Shown here: one piece after another, positions 1-7,967 of the stretch
Position numbering within the stretch: position 1 is the first letter of the stretch
Layout of the letters: each line of letters opens with the position of its first letter
DNA from: Lachnospiraceae bacterium
Lineage (GTDB): Bacteria > Bacillota > Clostridia > Lachnospirales > Lachnospiraceae
Direction: 5' to 3'
DNA: 38,177 bases
NCBI GenBank assembly: GCA_003862155.1
Contig: QOUV01000018.1
Coordinates: forward strand, 1 to 38,177
Made by a program: the position numbers and the translations under genes
Notes under the pieces: model-generated
Told to the model about the DNA's origin: nothing
What the model saw: only the letters and a program-made list of their open reading frames with translations
Database searches by the model: none

Positions 1-128
1 ACAGGACAGCTGATCTATGCAATATTATACTCAAGTGATACAGAAGAATATATTTAAAATATTTTAATCTATATCACTGCAACTTTTCATGAAAGATCTG
101 TTTTTACAGAAAAAAATTCATACTCTCG
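1..128. repeat. Left copy of 128-bp terminal inverted repeat
   Basis: Bases 1-128 are the exact reverse complement of 38050-38177, and identity stops at base 129. The element is AT-rich and contains a 14-bp perfect palindrome, TTAAAATATTTTAA (54-67), a TTTCATGAAA palindrome and a small TCTGT/ACAGA stem. No open frame or transposase end is apparent. It begins about 20 bases after the stop codon of the leftmost gene. It may be a dispersed intergenic repeat at which assembly broke, or a genuine inverted repeat flanking a segment that can flip. Confidence 0.95.
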
Positions 129-148
129 CTGTATCAGAACTTAGGGGT

Positions 149-1750
149 TCAGCCCTTGTAAGCTACGCCGTTTACATAGAGGGTGTGGCCGTTTGTGTTG
201 ATCCTGCCGTGATTTGTGAGGCTTGTTACGTAGCTGTCACCTGTAAGAGTCCAGGTGCATCCTTTGTTTACAGTAACTTTTACAGTGCCTGTCTGCTTCT
301 TGGAGTTTATTGTGCCCTTGAAGGTAGACTTGTTTGTAAGCTTAAGTGTAAGGGAAGAAACCTTGTCAACGGTGATCTTTCCGGAGAGCTTCTGCCTGTT
401 TGCTGTAAATGTTACCTTGCCTCCATTGCTTCCGCTGTTGCCCCAGGAACCTGCGGCAACCTTTAAGAGGACATTGCCTTTGGCGGAGTTGGTGATCTTT
501 ACATGGTTTAAGCTGATGTTTGCAGTGGTATTTGTTACATAGAATACGCTGCCGTGCTTATTGGTGATAGATCCGCCAGTTGCGCTGAACTTTGCAGTTC
601 CGTTTTCAGAGTCACCTGACATCGACTGGTAGAGCATTACTGACTGATAGGTCTTTGCCTGGCCGTTAAGTTTGGTGTTATTTGCAGTAAGGGAAGTGTT
701 AGTAAGCTTTACTGAGTTTTTGCCTTCGATTACGATACCTTCTGATGCCTTTGAAACTAGTTTGGCATTCTTTACGGCTGTATCGCTGGTGCAGTAGATG
801 GCTGGTGAGCCGACACCTGTAGTGGTATAGGTTCCTTTGTTTACTCTGACTGTGCCGCCGCCTCTGTCTGATCTGATGGCTGCTGATGAAGTTCCGGAAG
901 TGTGGACTGTGAGGTTAGTAGCGTATGTTTTGCCGCCACCTGCAGTCATGATGCCTCCGGCGTTATTTCCGGTAGTTGTGATCTTTGAGTTCGAGATCTT
1001 TATTGTAGATCCGTTGCCCTTTGAGCTGCCGCCGCCATAGGCGAAGGTTCCGTTTGCTCCATTGGCTGTCGCCTTTATAGTTGAGTTCTTTATAGTAAGA
1101 ACTGCGCCGCTCTTTGCGAGAGCTGCTGAGTTGGTACCGTAGAAGTTATCGGAGTCACCGCCGCTTGAGCTTCCAGACTTTTTTATAGTCGCATTTTTAA
1201 GTGTGACTTTTACTTTCTTGCCAGTAGCTGTCACTGCGTTCTGGCCTGACTTCTTTGAAGTGTAGGTTTTGCCCTTCGTAGTTGCGGACTTTTTAAATGT
1301 AGTGGCTGACTTGTAGGTTACCTTTGTCTGGCTTCCTCCCGGCTGACTGCCGCCATTGCCTCCCGGCTGGTTTCCGTTGCCCTGAGGTGGCTGAGATGGC
1401 TGTCCGTTGCTGTTCGAGTTGCTGCTGTTCGAGTTGCTGCTGTTTGAGCTATTGCTATTCTGGCTTCCCGGAGCAGAATTGTCTCCGCTCGGCTTCTCAG
1501 GAGGGGTCTGGCCGTTACCCTGAGGCGGCTGTCCCGGCTGGCTGTTATTGCCTGAATTGAATTTGCCGGAACTGCTCTTATTTGAATTCGAGTCGTTCTT
1601 GCCTGCAGCTGACTTCTTATTTGACTTTGAGGTGGTAGTTGTTGCAGTTTCTGCCTTTGCGGCATTTGATACGGCCGGGATAGAAACACCAGCTGTAACG
1701 ACTGCTGCGGATGCTATAGCTACTGCTAAGATTTTCTTATAATTCTTCAT
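149..1750 (-). CDS. Secreted beta-helix-like surface protein with Asn/Ser/Gly/Pro-rich linker
   Basis: The protein has 533 residues. It begins with a Sec signal peptide (basic MKNYKK, hydrophobic core, likely cleavage near SNAAKA at about residue 31). A low-complexity linker of about 110 residues follows, rich in N, S, G, Q and P and with the PPQGNG motif twice. The rest (about 140-533) consists of short Thr/Ser/Asn/Gly-rich strands such as VTLKNATIKKS and LTIKNSTIKAT, a pattern typical of right-handed parallel beta-helices in pectate-lyase-like or adhesin-like surface proteins. No LPXTG anchor, SLH repeats or catalytic motif is visible, so the way it is held at the surface is unknown. The start is supported by AAAGGAG six bases upstream of the ATG. 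It is a single-gene unit, divergent from the S1-domain operon. The fold and surface location are inferred; no substrate can be named. Confidence 0.75.
   Translation of the reverse strand: MKNYKKILAVAIASAAVVTAGVSIPAVSNAAKAETATTTTSKSNKKSAAGKNDSNSNKSSSGKFNSGNNSQPGQPPQGNGQTPPEKPSGDNSAPGSQNSNSSNSSNSNSSNSNSNGQPSQPPQGNGNQPGGNGGSQPGGSQTKVTYKSATTFKKSATTKGKTYTSKKSGQNAVTATGKKVKVTLKNATIKKSGSSSGGDSDNFYGTNSAALAKSGAVLTIKNSTIKATANGANGTFAYGGGSSKGNGSTIKISNSKITTTGNNAGGIMTAGGGKTYATNLTVHTSGTSSAAIRSDRGGGTVRVNKGTYTTTGVGSPAIYCTSDTAVKNAKLVSKASEGIVIEGKNSVKLTNTSLTANNTKLNGQAKTYQSVMLYQSMSGDSENGTAKFSATGGSITNKHGSVFYVTNTTANISLNHVKITNSAKGNVLLKVAAGSWGNSGSNGGKVTFTANRQKLSGKITVDKVSSLTLKLTNKSTFKGTINSKKQTGTVKVTVNKGCTWTLTGDSYVTSLTNHGRINTNGHTLYVNGVAYKG
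1411..1455 (-). repeat. 15-bp tandem repeat encoding an Asn/Ser linker
   Basis: A 15-bp unit is perfectly repeated at 1411-1425 and 1426-1440, with a third diverged copy at 1441-1455. It encodes the Ser/Asn part of the linker in the secreted protein. The units are in frame, so copy-number change would alter linker length without breaking the gene. Confidence 0.8.
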
Positions 1751-1837
1751 ATGAGACTCCTTTCTGTGCTCGTTTTGTTTTCCTTTGATGGTTCATATGA
1801 TAACAGGCAAAGTTTAAATGAAGTTTAGAAAATCCGG

Positions 1838-1866
1838 TTGAAAAAAATCTTTCCAAAACTTATACT
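1838..1866 (+). promoter_or_regulatory. Sigma-A promoter of the S1/exonuclease/c-di-GMP operon
   Basis: TTGAAA (1838-1843) and TATACT (1861-1866) are separated by exactly 17 bases. Transcription would start near 1873, about 50 bases before the ATG at 1926. The ribosome-binding site AAAGGAG is at 1907-1913, a rather long 12 bases before the start codon. Confidence 0.75.
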
Positions 1867-1925
1867 TATAAAGATGGCTTTAAAGGAAACTGATTATTTT
1901 TTTGATAAAGGAGATACATTAAAAT

Positions 1926-2645
1926 ATGGCTGAAGAGACTATGAAGGATTACGAGAAAGAGATAAATGAGTCGCTCGAGAATTTTAAGAAGCAGGAGAGC
2001 GAGGAGGACTTCAACTGGGACAAGCTGAAGGCTGAGATGGCTTCCTCTACTCCTATAGAAGTAGAGATAATTGAGGCTGTTAAGGGCGGCTGTGTGGCTT
2101 ACGCTGAAGGGATCAGGGGATTTATCCCTGCATCGAGGCTTTCAGGCCACTACGTGAAGGACCTGGACAGCTTCGTTGGGAAGAAGATAAATGTCCTGGT
2201 CACAGAGGCCGATCAGGAGAACGACAGGCTTATTCTTTCAGCCAGAGAGCTGATAAGGGAGCAGGAAGCTGAAGAGAGAAACAAGAGGATAGAAACTCTT
2301 ACCCCTGGCACCATAGTCGATGGAAAAGTCGAGTCGATAATGCCGTACGGCGCTTTTGTCAATTTGGGAGATGGCATCTCGGGACTCGTCCATATTTCAG
2401 AGTTTGTTGAGAGAAGGATCTCAAGCCCTCATGAGATAGTAAAAGAGGGACAGGATGTAAGAGTAAAGGTAAAGAACATAAAAGACGGCAAGATCTCACT
2501 TACCATGAAGGGCCTTATCGACGATCCCAAGGGAGGGAAAGCGGTTAAGACAAAAGAGGAGTCAGATGAGCACGAGTACTCTTCAGGACAGGAAGCTACT
2601 ACAAGCCTCGGAAGCCTTCTCGCTGGAATTAAACTTGATAAATAA
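1926..2645 (+). CDS. S1 RNA-binding domain protein (two S1 domains)
   Basis: The 239-residue cytoplasmic protein is related to ribosomal protein S1 and its short homologues in Firmicutes. After an acidic N-terminus come a first, diverged S1 domain (about 44-110, with GFIPASRL and an LILSARE end) and a second, canonical one (about 126-197, with GTIVDGKVESIMPYGAFV, GLVHISE and ISLTMKG). Full-length S1 has four to six such domains, so this is more likely an accessory translation or RNA-metabolism factor than the ribosomal protein itself. The C-terminal 40 residues are charged and look disordered. Its stop codon overlaps the next ATG (TAATG), which suggests translational coupling with the exonuclease gene. 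The RNA-binding assignment is firm; the cellular target is unknown. Confidence 0.88.
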   Translation: MAEETMKDYEKEINESLENFKKQESEEDFNWDKLKAEMASSTPIEVEIIEAVKGGCVAYAEGIRGFIPASRLSGHYVKDLDSFVGKKINVLVTEADQENDRLILSARELIREQEAEERNKRIETLTPGTIVDGKVESIMPYGAFVNLGDGISGLVHISEFVERRISSPHEIVKEGQDVRVKVKNIKDGKISLTMKGLIDDPKGGKAVKTKEESDEHEYSSGQEATTSLGSLLAGIKLDK

Positions 2646-3658
2646 TGAATAGATTTCTTATAGTAGACGGTTCTTCGATGCTTGTCACTTCCTACTATGG
2701 ACTTCTTCCAAAGCAGATCCTCTTTGAAAAGGATGAGGAGAAGAAGAAAAAGTACTACGACAAGATAATGCAGTACAATGGCCTCTATACGAACGCCATG
2801 TACGCGATGACGAAGACCCTTAAAAAAATTGAAAAAGAACAGCAGATTACACATATGGTTATCTGCTTTGATATGTCGCGTGATACCTTCAGAAGAAAAC
2901 AGTACGAAGGCTATAAGGCACAGAGATCTGCGACTCCGGAGCCTCTTAAATCTCAGTTTGTGCAGATGGAGGATATGTTAAAAGAGATCGGATACGCCGT
3001 GGAATTCTGTGAGGACTACGAGGCCGATGATCTGGCGGGAAGTGCGGCAGCGCTCTATTCGAAGGAGATGCCGACATATATTATTACAAAAGATCACGAT
3101 TATCTGCAGCTTGTGGATAAAAGCTGCACTCTGTGGCTTCTGCAGACAAATCAGGATAAGGCAGATGCTGTAAACAACAGGTATTCAGCTCTTTTTTCAG
3201 ATGGAAAGGGATTTTTAGTTCCCGACAAGGCTGCCCAGATCACACCAGCGGTATGCAGGGCAGAGTTTGGTGTAGCCCCAGAGCAGATCCCGGATCTCAA
3301 AGGTATTGTTGGAGACACTTCCGATAATATCCCGGGAGTAAAGGGCGTAAGTTCTGCCGCTGTTCCGCTTCTTCGCGAATACTCTACTCTTTCCGCAATC
3401 TATGATGCGATTGATTCGTGTCCCGACGAGAAGAGCGAAAAGAAGCTCTCCGCATTCTGGAAGGAAAAGCTGGGCGTAAAGAGAAGCCCTCTTAAGGCTT
3501 TAAAGCAGTACAGAGAGGAAGCTTTTATGAGTGAGGATCTTGCCACTATAAGAAGAGACGTAAAGCTTCGACACGATTTAGATCAGATGTCGCTTGAGAG
3601 ACTGGACGATAAAAAGCGCAGAGAGCAGTATCAGAAATACGGATTCAGGTCATTGTGA
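2645..3658 (+). CDS. Stand-alone 5'-3' exonuclease (FEN / PolA N-domain family)
   Basis: The 337-residue protein corresponds to the N-terminal 5' nuclease domain of DNA polymerase I without the polymerase part. The expected metal-binding acidic residues are visible: D8 (LIVDGSS), D76 (ICFDMSRD), E126/D128/D129 (YEADDL), D150/D152 (TKDHDY) and D224/D227 (GDTSDNIPG, the start of the helix-hairpin-helix that grips DNA). Family knowledge suggests removal of RNA primers or flaps during replication and repair. The insert before PDLKG and the Lys/Arg-rich C-terminus are longer than in minimal members. Its ATG overlaps the S1 gene's stop codon, and the c-di-GMP gene follows after 12 bases. Why a flap nuclease is co-transcribed with an S1 protein cannot be told from the sequence; RNA processing is one possible link. 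Confidence 0.88.
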   Translation: MNRFLIVDGSSMLVTSYYGLLPKQILFEKDEEKKKKYYDKIMQYNGLYTNAMYAMTKTLKKIEKEQQITHMVICFDMSRDTFRRKQYEGYKAQRSATPEPLKSQFVQMEDMLKEIGYAVEFCEDYEADDLAGSAAALYSKEMPTYIITKDHDYLQLVDKSCTLWLLQTNQDKADAVNNRYSALFSDGKGFLVPDKAAQITPAVCRAEFGVAPEQIPDLKGIVGDTSDNIPGVKGVSSAAVPLLREYSTLSAIYDAIDSCPDEKSEKKLSAFWKEKLGVKRSPLKALKQYREEAFMSEDLATIRRDVKLRHDLDQMSLERLDDKKRREQYQKYGFRSL

Positions 3659-3670
3659 GGAGGAATATGT

Positions 3671-6349
3671 ATGGAGAGCGCACCGGATTTATTCGGAAAC
3701 AAGACACTTCTGAACAGTCTTTTTCAGGCGTTTACTGTCTCTGATGACGGCAGATACTTATTTGTACTAAATGAGAATACCGGAGACATCAGATGGTGCC
3801 ACACCGCAGTTGACTTTTTCGGACTTTCCGGAGAGCAGATCCAGCACGGGGATCAGGACTTTCTTCTGAGAATCCATCCTGAGGACAGGCCCGAATACGA
3901 AGACCAGTTTGAAGCGATCCGTGCACGTGTTTCGTCAAAGGTCGATGTTAAATGCAGGATCAAAGATAAAAACGGAAGTTATGTAAATTGTGAGGTCACT
4001 GCCTCATATTTAAATATGAGCGGGGCGGCTTCTTCATATATTGCCGGAACTGTTATAAATTTCGGTATTCAGAACCGGATAGATACTGTGACCTCCCTTC
4101 CGAATCTATACGCATTTTTTAATGATATAAAAGAGGGCAGGGAAAGTGGCGAGAGGGGCACGGTACTTCTTATCGGTGCCACCCGCTTTTCTGAGATAAA
4201 CGAAGTTTATGGTTACTCGTTTGGAAATCAGGTCCTTATAGCCTTTACTGACCTGCTTCGCAGTTATGTAGGCGGCGAATGCGAACTCTACAGGATGGAG
4301 GGCGCAAAATTTGCTGTCAAATCAAATTCTATAAATAAAATTGATCTCGAAGCTATCTACCAGAAGATCCGCCTCGAATGTAAGCAGGGCATTGAAGTAG
4401 AGCACACAAGAGTGCATATCTTCCTTGCGTGCGGTGCTATGGAGCTTGGAGATAATAAGATAAGCTCACATACGCTCTATTCCTGCCTTCTCTATGCCTA
4501 TGCAGATTCGAAGGACAGGCATCAGGGTGAACTCATCTTCTTCCACAATCATATTTCAAATAAAAATAAACAGTGGCTCGAAGAGCTTAACGTTATAAGA
4601 GAAAGCGTAATAGACGGCTGCAGGGGATTTTTCCTATGCTACCAGCCAATTATAAGAGTTGCAGACGGTACGTTTTCGGGCATGGAGGCTCTTATCCGCT
4701 GGAAAAACGAAAAGTACGGAGTCGTAAGTCCGGACGAGTTCATCTCGATCCTTGAAAAAGACACTGTTTTCCCGGAGCTTGGCAATTTTATAATGCGCCA
4801 GGCCTGCATCGATGCGAAGTCATTTGTGGACAAGGATCCGGATTTCATTGTAAATGTAAACCTCTCCTATGCGCAGATCGAGAAATCGGACTTTGCCGAT
4901 TCTGTAATAAATATACTCGAAGAGACAAACTTCCCGGCGAAAAATTTGTGCCTTGAGCTTACCGAGAGATGCCGTGTCATGGATGAAAATATGCTTCGGG
5001 ACAAGGTCGTTTCGCTTCACGCGCAGGGAATAAAGTTCGCTCTTGACGACTTCGGGACCGGATACTCGTCTCTAAATCTCCTTAGGAAAATGCCTATCGA
5101 CGAGGTGAAGATCGACAGGCAGTTTATCAAGGATATCTTTGAAAACAGGATCGACCAGAATATTATTAATGGACTTACACATTCTGTCACAGACAGTGGC
5201 AAATCGATCTGTATCGAAGGTATCGAAAATGAGGATCTTCAGACTTTCCTGCAGAGATATCCGGTGACATATTTTCAGGGGTATCTGTATTCGAAGCCTG
5301 TGCCGATCGAGAAATTAAAGAGGATTAACTTCGAAAAACGCACCGGGCTTGGCCCGCAGCTTTCGAAGGAAGATCTTATCGCTGTAAATGAGCAGGTCGA
5401 CAATGTGATAATCAGGTGCGCAAAGTACCTGCACAATGGAGACAGTTTAGATGATGCTGTCGCAAAAGTATTAGCTGAGATGGGAAATCTGATACATCCG
5501 GACAGGATATATTTTGGACAGATTGATAATGGGGAGATGAAGGCTGCCAAGGTGTGGAGCGCTCCGGGAGTTGAGCAGAGGGAATTTCCTGTCACAAGGG
5601 ATCTGTACAATCTCAAATGGTGGGAAAGATACGCAAATAAGGACGATGTTATCATTGTATCTGATGTTAAGAGCATAATGAAGAATGCGCCGGATACTAT
5701 TGTTGATCCCAGGTGCCACAACTTTATGGGAGTCATGTTAAAAGATAACAAACAGATAGTGGGATATATAGGCGTTGAAAACTATGTGAAGTCAGAAGTT
5801 TTAAATACAAAGAGCTTAATCCAGACGATATCGCTGTTTTTAACTGCTGAGCTTAAGAACCAGAAACTTATCGATCAGCTTACCAATCTTTCCAGAAAGG
5901 ACCAGCTCGCCGGATGCTACAACAGAAATGCCTACGAGGAAGATATGATCGCGATCGAGAGGAAGCACGTTCCGCTTGGAATGATCTTTGCCGATCTGAA
6001 TGGTCTTAAAGTAACAAATGATTCCTATGGCCATTCTAAGGGCGATGAGCTTATAATCAGGGCTGTGGAACTTCTGGAGGAAACGTACAGTACCGGTACT
6101 CTCTACAGGATAGGCGGAGACGAGTTTATCGTTACGTTTTTAGACGACGATGAGCCCCATTTTTATGAAATGATGAAGGAAAAGCTCGAGGAAGTAGATA
6201 AGAGCATGATAAGCATTTCAATAGGGTGGAGCTGGACAGATAACTCGGCGACGAGAGAGCGTGCGCAGCTTATCGCCGAGCAGATGATGTACAAGCGAAA
6301 AGCCGCCTACTACATGAGACATGACAGACGAAAAAGTGCCAGTAATTAA
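3671..6349 (+). CDS. PAS-GGDEF(degenerate)-EAL-GAF-GGDEF c-di-GMP turnover protein
   Basis: The 892-residue protein has no membrane segment. Domains in order are PAS (about 20-130), a degenerate GGDEF (about 137-290, signature reduced to RMEGAKF at 208-214), EAL (about 305-555), GAF-like (about 580-725) and a C-terminal GGDEF (about 735-890). The EAL domain keeps the phosphodiesterase signatures EALIRW (339-344), VNLS, LTER, DDFGTGYSSL (459-468), VKIDR and QGYLYSKP. The last GGDEF has an intact signature at 815-819 and FADLNGLKVTND upstream, with no RxxD inhibitory site. It may therefore both make and break c-di-GMP, controlled by PAS and GAF ligands. Placing EAL between two GGDEF domains is unusual, since GGDEF-EAL with the pair at the C-terminus is the common order. 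AGGAGG sits seven bases before the start. The gene is third in its operon and converges on the glycosyltransferase with 3 bases between. Confidence 0.9.
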   Translation: MESAPDLFGNKTLLNSLFQAFTVSDDGRYLFVLNENTGDIRWCHTAVDFFGLSGEQIQHGDQDFLLRIHPEDRPEYEDQFEAIRARVSSKVDVKCRIKDKNGSYVNCEVTASYLNMSGAASSYIAGTVINFGIQNRIDTVTSLPNLYAFFNDIKEGRESGERGTVLLIGATRFSEINEVYGYSFGNQVLIAFTDLLRSYVGGECELYRMEGAKFAVKSNSINKIDLEAIYQKIRLECKQGIEVEHTRVHIFLACGAMELGDNKISSHTLYSCLLYAYADSKDRHQGELIFFHNHISNKNKQWLEELNVIRESVIDGCRGFFLCYQPIIRVADGTFSGMEALIRWKNEKYGVVSPDEFISILEKDTVFPELGNFIMRQACIDAKSFVDKDPDFIVNVNLSYAQIEKSDFADSVINILEETNFPAKNLCLELTERCRVMDENMLRDKVVSLHAQGIKFALDDFGTGYSSLNLLRKMPIDEVKIDRQFIKDIFENRIDQNIINGLTHSVTDSGKSICIEGIENEDLQTFLQRYPVTYFQGYLYSKPVPIEKLKRINFEKRTGLGPQLSKEDLIAVNEQVDNVIIRCAKYLHNGDSLDDAVAKVLAEMGNLIHPDRIYFGQIDNGEMKAAKVWSAPGVEQREFPVTRDLYNLKWWERYANKDDVIIVSDVKSIMKNAPDTIVDPRCHNFMGVMLKDNKQIVGYIGVENYVKSEVLNTKSLIQTISLFLTAELKNQKLIDQLTNLSRKDQLAGCYNRNAYEEDMIAIERKHVPLGMIFADLNGLKVTNDSYGHSKGDELIIRAVELLEETYSTGTLYRIGGDEFIVTFLDDDEPHFYEMMKEKLEEVDKSMISISIGWSWTDNSATRERAQLIAEQMMYKRKAAYYMRHDRRKSASN

Positions 6350-6352
6350 AAA

Positions 6353-7603
6353 TCAGTCTTGAGAAGAGTCCAGTGCTTCGTGCTCTATCCGCGTCCATTT
6401 GCGGGTAGGTATGAAGCATGTTTTTATCGAGCAGAGCATATAGAAGAATAAAAACAGCGGGAATGTAAGAAGTGCTAAGATCCCGATCTTTCGCATCGGG
6501 ATATGGTTGTACTTTGCCACTAAAAATACTCCTACAAACATAGCGATAAGTGAAAATGCCGCAAATCCTGCCGATGGCAGGAAGTAGAGAAGCGGCAGCT
6601 TGTACCAGATGATGATGTTATTGATATAGGAAATTATCGCGGAAATCCAGGAACACGGACCCATCAAAAGAAGCATGATGGCATCTACTCTCTGCATCTT
6701 CCTGACTGGCCTTGAGTGATCGAATACGAATGATTTGAAATCCTTTTTCAGGACTTCATAGCCTCCGGTGCACCATCTGCTCAGCTGTTTAAACATCACA
6801 CCCAGCTGATGAGGCTGCTCGTCGTAACATACTGCCTTGATGCAGAATGATACCCGCTGTCCGCGGAGGACGTTGTCAAGAGAGAACTCGACATCCTCTG
6901 TGATCGTAGTAGTATTCCATCCGACTTCCCTTAAAAGGTCGCCGTCCACTGCGAAGCCGGTTCCGGTAAGGAAGGCCGACAGACCGACCTTTTCACGGGC
7001 ATATGAGAAAAATATCGTGTAGCATGCCCAGTAGAGTGTGTACCATTTGGTGACTATTGAGCGGTAAGGCTGTCCGCCGAGACGGTTTCCCTGCACTATG
7101 CGGTTTCCGCGGCGGAGCTTGTCGTCTATCTTCTCAAGAAAATCAGGCTTTAGAACATTATCTGCGTCAAAGACTGCAAAAGCATCGAGCTTTTTGTCTT
7201 TATCTATTTCAAAAATGCGTGGAAGCGCCCACTTTAAGACGTCGCCCTTTCCGTTCTGCGGGCCGTCCTGACGCTCCAGGACAGTCACAAAAGGGTATGA
7301 ACGCCCTATGTCGGCAGTTCTGTCGGTGCAGTGATCTGCGATAAGAAATACGTGTATTTTGTCAGAAGGGTAGTCTGATCCCTTTATACTGTCGAAAAGA
7401 TGCGAAATAGAGGTCTCTTCGTTGCGGGCGCATACGATGATGCCGAAGTTATTCTGATCTTTTTTTATGTAGCCGGCTTTTTTACGCTTGTGCTTTATAA
7501 GTCCCCAGGCTGCGATGACTCCGATCCACAACATAACGATCATCGGGATCATCTGGAGAATCAGCAGAAAATTGGTGACATCTAATGTCTGCATCAGATC
7601 CAT
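6353..7603 (-). CDS. Membrane-bound family 2 glycosyltransferase, processive synthase type
   Basis: The 416-residue protein has one N-terminal membrane helix (about 12-36), a cytoplasmic GT-A domain and about three C-terminal membrane segments (about 307-333, 337-365, 372-395). The D, DxD, TED, Q..RW signature of processive beta-glycan synthases (cellulose, poly-GlcNAc and hyaluronan synthases) is complete: IAD at 88-90, FDADN at 145-149, TED at 235-237 and QLSRW at 273-277. It should therefore polymerise a polysaccharide from a nucleotide sugar and probably pass it through the membrane; the sugar cannot be read from the sequence. It has no C-terminal PilZ domain, so direct c-di-GMP activation as in BcsA is not expected. 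AAAAGGA precedes the ATG by about eight bases. It is a single-gene unit whose 3' end lies 3 bases from a c-di-GMP gene. Confidence 0.85.
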   Translation of the reverse strand: MDLMQTLDVTNFLLILQMIPMIVMLWIGVIAAWGLIKHKRKKAGYIKKDQNNFGIIVCARNEETSISHLFDSIKGSDYPSDKIHVFLIADHCTDRTADIGRSYPFVTVLERQDGPQNGKGDVLKWALPRIFEIDKDKKLDAFAVFDADNVLKPDFLEKIDDKLRRGNRIVQGNRLGGQPYRSIVTKWYTLYWACYTIFFSYAREKVGLSAFLTGTGFAVDGDLLREVGWNTTTITEDVEFSLDNVLRGQRVSFCIKAVCYDEQPHQLGVMFKQLSRWCTGGYEVLKKDFKSFVFDHSRPVRKMQRVDAIMLLLMGPCSWISAIISYINNIIIWYKLPLLYFLPSAGFAAFSLIAMFVGVFLVAKYNHIPMRKIGILALLTFPLFLFFYMLCSIKTCFIPTRKWTRIEHEALDSSQD

Positions 7604-7711
7604 AGTATTTTTCCTTTTAAAGAATTTTAACTTCTATATTTTACCACACAATAGAATTACTACAACAAACTAAAATGACACTTAATGTTTTATTATAGGT
7701 GCAAAATCTGC

Positions 7712-7741
7712 AAAATAAAAGCCACGGAAAAAATCCGTGGC
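7712..7741 (-). terminator. Orphan minus-strand intrinsic terminator
   Basis: GCCACGGA (7721-7728) and TCCGTGGC (7734-7741) form an 8-bp perfect stem with a five-base loop. Read on the minus strand, it is followed by TTTTATTTT. No minus-strand gene lies upstream of it before iorA, so it would end only an unannotated transcript arising within 7742-7967. Confidence 0.55.
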
Positions 7742-7882
7742 AAAAAGGGGAGAGTATGAAAAAAATTCGAATAGCATTTCTGCTATTACGTTAATTATTC
7801 TACATGGTATTTGTGAAAAAACTGTGTCTATTTTGTGAAAAATTGATTTGCTTTTTTTCAGAATTGTAATGTAAAAGTGCTG

Positions 7883-7911
7883 TTGAATTTATACTTAAGC
7901 TCACTTATAAT
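7883..7911 (+). promoter_or_regulatory. Sigma-A promoter of iorA-iorB-paaK
   Basis: TTGAAT (7883-7888) and a perfect TATAAT (7906-7911) are spaced by 17 bases. The start site would be near 7918, leaving a 50-base leader. The GTG start codon at 7968 is preceded by GGAAGG at 7957-7962, five bases away. Confidence 0.75.
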
Positions 7912-7967
7912 AATAAAGTGTTTATATTTTCTGATATGCGTTGAATAATTATTAGTGGAAGGTAAAA

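Larger units (their letters stand above)
7604..7967. other. 364-bp gene-free region with hairpins and direct repeats
   Basis: No protein gene of convincing length is present between the divergent glycosyltransferase and iorA genes. The region holds the glycosyltransferase promoter area (an extended -10-like TGGTAAAAT on the minus strand near 7640-7650), a GC-rich hairpin at 7721-7741, a second hairpin AATAGCA/TGCTATT at 7770-7787, a possible 12-codon frame (ATG at 7756) behind AGGGGAG, two direct copies of TTTGTGAAAAA at 7810-7820 and 7832-7842, and the iorA promoter at 7883-7911. Confidence 0.6.

Noticed and set aside
1-128. Insertion-sequence or transposon end
   Set aside because: No transposase, integrase or target-site duplication is visible next to either copy.
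89-466. 125-codon plus-strand frame starting inside the terminal repeat
   Set aside because: It is the antisense of the secreted beta-helix gene, Cys/Val-rich, with no ribosome-binding site.
5275-5751. 158-codon open frame antisense to the GAF/EAL region
   Set aside because: It is a shadow of the c-di-GMP gene: no ribosome-binding site, and composition follows the opposite strand's codons.
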